Translations under genes and position numbers: made by a program
Origin: an uncultured bacterium
GTDB taxonomy: Bacteria; Bacteroidota; Bacteroidia; Bacteroidales; Bacteroidaceae
Length of the DNA stretch: 8,667 nucleotides
Reading direction: 5' to 3'
Assembly (NCBI GenBank): GCA_945788485.1
Contig: CALZMB010000088.1
Span: forward strand, 1-8,667
The notes under the pieces: generated by a model
The model's database searches: none
What the model was told of the DNA's origin: nothing
What the model saw: only the letters and a program-made list of their open reading frames with translations
In this document: in pieces, positions 1-3,782 of the stretch
Numbering within the stretch: the stretch's first letter is position 1
How the letters are laid out: every line of letters starts with the position of its first letter

Positions 1-119
1 GAAAGTGTATCCATATTCTAAATATATTTATTAGCAATTAAACTATCCGTGACAAAAATCATTGAGATTATTTTTTCTTCTTCTGTTCCCCAAGAGATGG
101 TTGCTGAATTTCAATAATT
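1..119. other. AT-rich left edge, no complete gene
   Basis: This AT-rich stretch holds no complete reading frame that I trust. On the minus strand an ATG at position 14 opens a frame (M-D-T-L) that leaves the window after four codons. It could be the first codons of a further gene, but four codons cannot support a call. The AT-rich DNA just upstream of it (about 15-45) would suit a promoter, yet I see no correctly spaced TTTG/TAnnTTTG pair there. Confidence 0.3.
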
Positions 120-381
120 TCATTCTTCGTTTGCTATCTCCCAGTGCCCTTTTTTATTGCTCCCTACGTATCTGATAAGATTCAAATCTCGGAGGACGTA
201 AAGGTCACGTTTGACTGTTATGACACTTGTGTCCAATACATCAGACAATGTTTGCGCATTTATCGTATCATTTATCGTATCACCATTTATGATGTGATAA
301 ATTCTTCGCTGTCTTTCAGTGTATGCTCTTGCAATCGAATGTCTGGCATTCCTTGCGAGTCGTGATTTCTTCTATTGTCAT
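120..381 (-). pseudogene. Remnant of an AlbA_2 / winged-helix ATP-binding protein gene
   Basis: Two pieces of one protein family lie here in different frames. An ATG at 381 opens a 21-codon frame containing RKECQTFDCKSI. This resembles the extreme N-terminus of AlbA_2 (Schlafen-like) DNA-binding/ATP-binding proteins, and it stops at 316-318. In another frame, open from 371 down to the stop at 120-122 with no start codon, the residues include TERQRRIYHIINGDTINDTI, then SDVLDTSVITVKRDLYVLRD and RYVGSNKKGHWEI. That is the linker and C-terminal winged helix typical of the same family. Intact members are usually several hundred residues long, so most of the AlbA_2 and ATPase portion is missing and the junction shifts frame. 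The remnant begins 10 bp after the XRE regulator stop on the same strand, suggesting a former two-gene operon. The family assignment is from memory of the motifs; that the gene is broken is seen directly. Confidence 0.65.
258..281 (-). repeat. Two tandem 12-bp units encoding DTIN-DTIN
   Basis: The unit ATTTATCGTATC occurs twice in a row on the plus strand with no differences. On the minus strand, in the frame of the C-terminal remnant, it encodes the tetrapeptide DTIN twice. Short Asn/Asp/Thr/Ile-type tetrapeptide repeats before the winged helix are a known habit of AlbA_2 ATP-binding proteins, which supports the identity of the remnant. Confidence 0.7.
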
Positions 382-391
382 ATTCTGTGGG

Positions 392-649
392 TTATTCGTT
401 TTGCTGAATATTTTCGTTTGTTTCTTCCTGAGTAGGAATCTCTGGTAGAGCTTCAAATCGGACGAGGTCATTCATTTCTACATTTAGCAGTTTGGCTATC
501 TGCATCATGGTCTCAAGAGTGGGTTGAGCCGAATTGGTACACCACTTGCTGACCGTTGCAGGATCCTTGCCCAATTGTGTGGCTAACCAACGATTCGTCT
601 TTCCCTTATCAACCAACATGACCTTTATTCTGTTTATCTTTCCGTCCAT
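392..649 (-). CDS. XRE-family helix-turn-helix regulator (85 aa)
   Basis: This is a small DNA-binding protein of the Cro/C1 (XRE) type, probably a repressor or controller acting as a dimer. The HTH spans about residues 6-64. A first helix lies around 18-27 (TNRWLATQLG) and the recognition helix around 29-38 (DPATVSKWCT). A leucine/isoleucine-rich helix at 45-63 packs the domain. The last 20 residues are Glu/Gln/Asn-rich and look disordered. The ATG at 647-649 gives a complete domain; no Shine-Dalgarno site is seen, as expected for Bacteroidetes. It lies 10 bp upstream of the broken AlbA_2-type gene on the same strand, so the two were probably co-transcribed. Similar short XRE proteins sit beside DNA methyltransferase, restriction or AlbA_2 genes in Bacteroidales, but its target here is unknown. 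It appears intact, so it may have outlived its partner. Confidence 0.85.
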   Translation of the reverse strand: MDGKINRIKVMLVDKGKTNRWLATQLGKDPATVSKWCTNSAQPTLETMMQIAKLLNVEMNDLVRFEALPEIPTQEETNENIQQNE

Positions 650-678
650 AATGACACATTATTAATAATATATGTTTG

Positions 679-694
679 CAAATATACAAATATA
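679..694 (-). promoter_or_regulatory. Tandem -7-like boxes upstream of the XRE gene
   Basis: On the minus strand the 8-bp unit TATATTTG occurs twice back to back (694-687 and 686-679). Each copy matches the Bacteroidetes -7 pattern TAnnTTTG. The inner copy would start RNA roughly 20 nt before the ATG at 649. I find no TTTG at the usual 19-21 bp spacing upstream, so only the -7 part is supported. The doubled unit, plus the TTTGCAAA palindrome at 675-682, could also be an operator for self-control by the XRE protein. Confidence 0.4.
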
Positions 695-922
695 TTCTGT
701 AATACGTGCAGGAATATCTAAAAATTGGCATACTTTCTTCATTTTTATTGCGTTTTGTGCATCGTTTGGTATGTATATAGGTGTTTTTGTTGCAGAGAAA
801 GAATAAGTAGTACAGGGTTATTGGTTCCCGTTATGCCATTGTATAGTTCTTTTGGCATTTCTGCTTTCCAAAGCACGAATCAAATCAGAAAATGTATCAT
901 TTGTGGTTTTTCTGTGTTTTCT
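695..922. other. Non-coding stretch with possible decayed frames
   Basis: I see no credible intact gene here. Two minus-strand frames look somewhat protein-like. One is a 26-codon ATG frame (742-662, beginning MKKVCQFLDIPARI) that ends 12 bp before the XRE ATG. The other is a start-less frame (943 down to the stop at 818-820) containing SDLIRALESRNAKRTIQW. The second could be the tail of a lost gene, but I do not recognise it. The plus-strand frame at 725-976 is Cys/Phe/Tyr-rich and has no recognisable domain, so I take it as chance. Confidence 0.3.
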
Positions 923-954
923 TTTGGTTGTTTGGGGAGAAATTTATACCTTTG
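923..954 (+). promoter_or_regulatory. Bacteroidetes-type promoter (TTTG-N20-TACCTTTG)
   Basis: TTTG at 923-926 and TACCTTTG at 947-954 are separated by 20 bp. This matches the Bacteroidetes primary-sigma pattern (TTTG, 19-21 bp, TAnnTTTG) at every fixed position. The transcript should start near 958-962 and run to the right. No sizeable plus-strand gene follows before the strong hairpin at 1095-1145, so the product would be a short, probably non-coding RNA. Confidence 0.55.
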
Positions 955-971
955 CAATGATTTTGTAACAT

Positions 972-1044
972 GTTGATTATCAATGCTTATTTTTGATTTT
1001 GCGACATGTGTGCAACATCTGGTGCTAACGCATTGATAGTCAAC
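972..1044. repeat. 15-bp inverted repeat with overlapping direct repeat
   Basis: GTTGATTATCAATGC (972-986) is the reverse complement, with one mismatch, of GCATTGATAGTCAAC (1030-1044). Overlapping the left arm is an imperfect 13-bp direct repeat: TTTTGTAACATGT (961-973) and TTTTGCGACATGT (997-1009), differing at two bases. Nested inverted and direct repeats like these suit a site for a recombinase or dimeric regulator, or an RNA stem. Confidence 0.6.
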
Positions 1045-1094
1045 TGGAGTCGTTTTCGAGGAGGTGAAGTAAGTTTGATAAGCAAACAATAAAC

Positions 1095-1145
1095 AAATAT
1101 AAGAAATCCGTGTAACTCAACGAGTTGCACGGATTTCTTATATTT
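1095..1145. terminator. Bidirectional hairpin terminator, 24-bp arms
   Basis: Arms 1095-1118 and 1122-1145 are complementary throughout, with one G-U pair in RNA and a 3-nt loop (AAC). The outer part is A/T-rich (AAATATAAGAAA against TTTCTTATATTT) and the inner part is GC-richer (CCGTG, CACGG). Read rightwards, the 3' arm itself is U-rich; read leftwards, a T-rich tail (TTTGTTTATTGTTTG) follows. It can therefore end transcription from both sides. Confidence 0.75.
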
Positions 1146-1543
1146 ATGGCAGTAGCATTTTCTTATTGATTCCTATCTTTTTCTATGGTTCTGCAAGATG
1201 TCGTGTGGGTCGGTAACTAAAGCCAAAGGCTTGGCAGATGCCCAGGCAGAAGCACATGACGTGAACCACTCATAAATATAAGGAATAACGGATGTTTGAA
1301 ATAACATCGTTGGCATAGCCGCTTTGATAAATCTTCTATATCCACACACTTTCTTGTAGAACCCAGCTGATTGTATTTTGTTTGCAGCCAGTCTGTGTAG
1401 TTTTGTCTGATTCTTCAGCCAGATGTATCTCGTATTCTTCAATAGAGCCCACCTTGAAATAATCCGACTGCCCTATCCCTTGTAAAAAACAGACGATGGG
1501 AAGGCAAGCGAAACATCAGAAGCGAAAACAGATAAAAAACAAA
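1146..1543. other. Gene-poor stretch, probably decayed sequence
   Basis: Several short frames look partly protein-like, but none has a full domain. On the minus strand, an ATG frame (1442-1173, 89 aa) reads YEWFTSCASAWASAKPLALV near its end; I do not recognise it. A second minus frame contains DYFKVGSIEEYEIHLAEE and stops near 1330. On the plus strand, a frame ending at 1275 runs from a hydrophobic stretch into KMSCGSVTKAKGLADAQAEA, like a degraded lipoprotein start, but has no upstream ATG. I read the stretch as gene debris or spacer DNA and make no gene call. Confidence 0.35.
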
Positions 1544-1615
1544 AATCCCTTTTTCCATACATGTCAGCAAGAAACGGGCGGCTTGCCCACTGACAAATGT
1601 ACGGGAAAAGGGATT
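1544..1615 (-). terminator. Terminator of the psd-pssA-DUF4834 operon
   Basis: Read on the minus strand, 1615-1590 (AATCCCTTTT, CCGTACA, TGTCAG) pairs with 1567-1544 (CTGACATGTA, GGAAAAAGGGATT) with only a few mismatches and a small bulge. Between the arms a second short stem (GGGC with GCCC, about 1575-1588) branches off. A T-rich tail (TTTGTTTTTTATC) follows directly. The hairpin overlaps the last base of the DUF4834 stop codon, so it sits where an operon terminator is expected. Confidence 0.8.
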
Positions 1616-1917
1616 CAGTTTATCTCTTCGAAGTCCGCATACTCCTCGTCGTCATCTACATATTGGCTCTTCGGACGCGTCGGTTTGCCGCTTATCGAAG
1701 GCTGCCGGGCGTCGTCAGGGCTGCCTGACGGATTCTGACGACGCTGCTGGAAAGGATTCTTGTTGAAATAGAAATGCGTATTGCTGTTGTTCCGGGGGGT
1801 GCCGCCGAACAGCACGCGCACCACATCTGCAAAACGATGGAGCAGGAACACGACAAGAACGACAACGAATATCAGGATTGCGATGATGAACCAGAACAAC
1901 AATTTCAGGATAATCAT
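1615..1917 (-). CDS. DUF4834-family small membrane protein (100 aa)
   Basis: This protein has one hydrophobic segment at residues 3-27 (Leu/Ile/Phe/Val-rich). A short basic juxtamembrane part follows (about 28-42, HRFADVVRVLFGG), then a polar, Asn/Gln/Pro/Ser-rich tail. The C-terminus is acidic (DDDEEYADFEEI, 88-99). This layout and ending match DUF4834, a family I know from Bacteroidetes; its function is not established. The protein is probably anchored in the inner membrane, with the tail in the cytoplasm by the positive-inside rule. It is the last gene of the phospholipid operon, 55 bp after pssA and just before the terminator, so it shares that transcript. A role linked to phospholipid synthesis is only inference from position. 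The ATG start gives the full membrane helix. Confidence 0.8.
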   Translation of the reverse strand: MIILKLLFWFIIAILIFVVVLVVFLLHRFADVVRVLFGGTPRNNSNTHFYFNKNPFQQRRQNPSGSPDDARQPSISGKPTRPKSQYVDDDEEYADFEEIN

Positions 1918-1972
1918 ATCTGTAACTTATAGTGAATGAAAGGGGCTGTCTGTATGCTGTGCCTATCCCGCC

Positions 1973-2695
1973 TCACTCTGACGAGCCGGAGACTGGGATA
2001 TGAAACAATGTCAGCATCGCAGAGAGAAGGACATAAACAACGATGATGACGGGGATAGCTGCCACCTTGCCTATGATAATAGACATAAGCGAGAAAATCA
2101 GGAAACCATATTTCAGCAGGTTGCCGCGGTCGTTGATGCCCCAATGTTTGAACTTCAGGGCAAACATCGGTATCTCTGAGACAAGAAGCCACGAACAGAG
2201 CAGCATGAGAAGAATGACAGAAAGCGTTCCCCATGAGCCATCGAAGAGCGCAGGCATGCTGACAAGAAGCGAAGCCCAGAAAAGCGCGTTGGCTGGTGTC
2301 GGCATACCGATGAAGCCTAATGTCTGCCGCTCGTCGAGATTGAATTTGGCGAGACGCAGGGCGGAAAATGCCGCCATGATGTATGCTGTGTAAGGGAGGA
2401 CGTCGCGGAACGGCTCAAGCATCGACGGATAGTCTGCCGTCGAAAGATGGAAGAAAAGCATTGTCGAGGGCGCCATGCCGAATGTGATGTCGTCGGCAAG
2501 AGAATCAAGCTCTTTGCCTATAGGCGACGACACTTTCAGCAGACGCGCAGACATGCCGTCGAAAAAGTCAAACACAGCCCCGACAACGATGAAGAGCAGC
2601 GCTAAAGATGCCCTGCCCTGAAAGGCGAAGCATGTAGCGATGCAGCCGGATATGAGGTTGCATGAGGTGATGATATTCGGGATATTCTTTTTCAA
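1973..2695 (-). CDS. pssA: CDP-diacylglycerol--serine O-phosphatidyltransferase
   Basis: The enzyme makes phosphatidylserine from CDP-diacylglycerol and L-serine at the inner membrane, the step before phosphatidylethanolamine. The CDP-alcohol phosphotransferase signature is complete: D43-x2-D46-G47-x2-A50-R51-x8-G60-x3-D64-x3-D68, carrying the metal- and CDP-binding aspartates. Several hydrophobic helices follow (about 100-118, 134-151, 155-172 and a long stretch at 196-231). Its 240 residues fit the Gram-positive-type (class II) family, not the peripheral E. coli type. The start appears to be TTG at 2695-2693: the frame upstream has no ATG or GTG before a TGA, and KKNIPNIIT right after TTG is the usual family N-terminus. 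It lies 79 bp after psd and 55 bp before the DUF4834 gene; no internal promoter is seen. Confidence 0.95.
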   Translation of the reverse strand: MKKNIPNIITSCNLISGCIATCFAFQGRASLALLFIVVGAVFDFFDGMSARLLKVSSPIGKELDSLADDITFGMAPSTMLFFHLSTADYPSMLEPFRDVLPYTAYIMAAFSALRLAKFNLDERQTLGFIGMPTPANALFWASLLVSMPALFDGSWGTLSVILLMLLCSWLLVSEIPMFALKFKHWGINDRGNLLKYGFLIFSLMSIIIGKVAAIPVIIVVYVLLSAMLTLFHIPVSGSSE

Positions 2696-2774
2696 TTTGA
2701 CGTTTTTGTTTGTTGGTGGAGAATGTTTCTGCTTGCTGACGTGTCACTGCCACGCCTGACGCATGGGCAGACGG

Positions 2775-3485
2775 TCAGCCTTTACGCATCTTCGCTATCA
2801 CTGTCTGGTCGCCGGTGGTGCTCTGTCCCAGTTTGACACATATCTCCGTGCCGAGAGGCAGGAAGACATCAACACGCGAGCCGAACTTTATGAAACCGAG
2901 ATGCTCGTCGATGTAGCAGTCGTCATCAGGACAGGCGTAGGTCACGATGCGGCGCGCTACGGCACCGGCTATCTGGCGGCAGAGAATCTTCTCGCCGTTC
3001 GTCGCCTCTATGATGATGTCGGCATGTTCGTTCTCGGAAGCTGCTTTCGGAAGCCATGCCTTATGGTAGTTCCCATCGAAATGCTTGGCTGAAATGACAT
3101 GCCCATCAACCGGGAACCAGTTGGCGTGGACATTGAACAGCGACATGAAGATGCTGACCATGATGCGGCGCTCGTGGAAATAGTCGTTCTCGTCAACCTC
3201 TTCAATGACGACAATCTTGCCGTCAGCAGGAGCGACGACTACGCCCAGCGTGTCGTCACATTCCGTGAACTTACGTATGGGGCAACGGAAGAAATTCAGC
3301 ACCACCGCCCACACGATGCCGAAGACGACGGTGAATATCCAGAACGGAAGCTTTGTGTCGAAAGCCTGCCACAACACAACGGCTATGGCGATGAGGATAA
3401 AGGCACTATAAACCAGGGTGTCGGTGCCTTCACGGTGTATGCGTATCTTCTTTATGCGTTTCAGTTTTTGTATTCTTTGTCCCAT
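2775..3485 (-). CDS. psd: Phosphatidylserine decarboxylase, short (PSD-A) type
   Basis: The enzyme decarboxylates phosphatidylserine to phosphatidylethanolamine, usually the main zwitterionic phospholipid. It is pyruvoyl-dependent: the proenzyme cuts itself before a serine that becomes the pyruvoyl group. Here the site is G202-S203 in KFGSRVDVFLP, the short-type form of the LGST motif, giving a beta chain of about 202 residues and an alpha chain of about 34. Other expected elements are APADGK (85-90, with D88) and NVH (118-120), which carry the processing Asp and His. Two hydrophobic segments near the N-terminus (about 24-41 and 47-66) anchor it in the inner membrane. Length (236 aa) matches the short family. 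It is the first gene of the operon, followed by the gene for the enzyme that makes its substrate, and is divergent from dnaE. Confidence 0.95.
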   Translation of the reverse strand: MGQRIQKLKRIKKIRIHREGTDTLVYSAFILIAIAVVLWQAFDTKLPFWIFTVVFGIVWAVVLNFFRCPIRKFTECDDTLGVVVAPADGKIVVIEEVDENDYFHERRIMVSIFMSLFNVHANWFPVDGHVISAKHFDGNYHKAWLPKAASENEHADIIIEATNGEKILCRQIAGAVARRIVTYACPDDDCYIDEHLGFIKFGSRVDVFLPLGTEICVKLGQSTTGDQTVIAKMRKG

Positions 3486-3589
3486 TAGGCAAACAGTTGA
3501 TTAGTTTTTAGGTGTGTCATGTGAGGTGAATTTATCTGATTTTGCCGATTGTCGCACGGCATGACATAATCCTCACGATTATCAGAATG

Positions 3590-3626
3590 CAAAGTTAATA
3601 AATTATTTTAAAATAATGTCGGCAAA
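3590..3626 (-). promoter_or_regulatory. Probable psd operon promoter
   Basis: On the minus strand TAACTTTG (3597-3590) matches the Bacteroidetes -7 box, and TTTG lies upstream at 3626-3623. The spacing is 25 bp, longer than the usual 19-21, so the -33 assignment is weak. RNA would start near 3583, giving a leader of about 95 nt that contains a small inverted repeat (3566-3571 with 3577-3582, ATAATC and GATTAT). Confidence 0.4.
3602..3617. promoter_or_regulatory. Perfect 16-bp palindrome in the psd/dnaE spacer
   Basis: ATTATTTTAAAATAAT is perfectly self-complementary. It lies between the -7 box and the proposed -33 box of the minus-strand psd promoter, where a bound dimeric regulator would block initiation. 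It is pure A/T in an AT-rich region, so chance cannot be excluded. Confidence 0.35.
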
Positions 3627-3677
3627 CCTGATTTTTTATTCATTCTGCTTATTTTTTTTGTTATTTTATGTATAATA

Positions 3678-3709
3678 GTTGTATGTATCAATAAAAATGT
3701 CTAACTTTG
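3678..3709 (+). promoter_or_regulatory. Probable dnaE promoter (GTTG-N20-TAACTTTG)
   Basis: TAACTTTG (3702-3709) fits the Bacteroidetes -7 box. GTTG (3678-3681), three of four matches to TTTG, is exactly 20 bp upstream. RNA would start near 3714-3716. That is only about 8 nt before the first in-frame ATG (3723) and about 68 nt before the preferred one (3783), which helps choose the dnaE start. Confidence 0.5.
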
Positions 3710-3782
3710 TCACGATTTACTGTTGTCATGTCTTCACCCACATCCTGCCTGCATGACAAATAAGAAAAATACAAATACAGAA

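Larger units (their letters stand above)
960..1147 (+). ncRNA. Candidate small RNA, about 185 nt
   Basis: The ends are inferred from the promoter at 923-954 and the hairpin terminator at 1095-1145. In RNA, 972-986 can pair with 1030-1044 as a 15-bp stem (GUUGAUUAUCAAUGC with GCAUUGAUAGUCAAC, one U-G pair). It would enclose 43 nt that contain a small inner stem (1000-1004 with 1012-1016). A purine-rich single-stranded stretch follows (about 1045-1072, GGAGTCG and GAGGAGGTGAAG), and the terminator hairpin closes the 3' end. The longest reading frames inside are only about 8-17 codons. It matches no RNA family I know; 6S-like RNA or a trans-acting sRNA are possibilities only. The same repeats could instead be DNA recombination or binding sites. 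Confidence 0.35.

Noticed and set aside
144..365. Plus-strand 73-codon frame
   Set aside because: It is antisense to the AlbA_2-type remnant, whose minus-strand frames show clear family motifs.
662..742. 26-codon minus-strand ORF upstream of the XRE gene
   Set aside because: Too short to support, and it spans the tandem -7 boxes; it could be a leader ORF but nothing confirms it.
725..976. Plus-strand 83-codon frame
   Set aside because: Cys/Phe/Tyr-rich with no domain, and it overlaps the promoter at 923-954; probably chance in AT-rich DNA.
972..1044. Invertible (phase-variable) promoter flanked by the inverted repeat
   Set aside because: The spacer is only 43 bp, contains no promoter, and no invertase gene is nearby; the promoter lies outside the repeats.
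880..1089. Minus-strand 69-codon frame
   Set aside because: It overlaps the promoter and repeat cluster and shows no recognisable domain.
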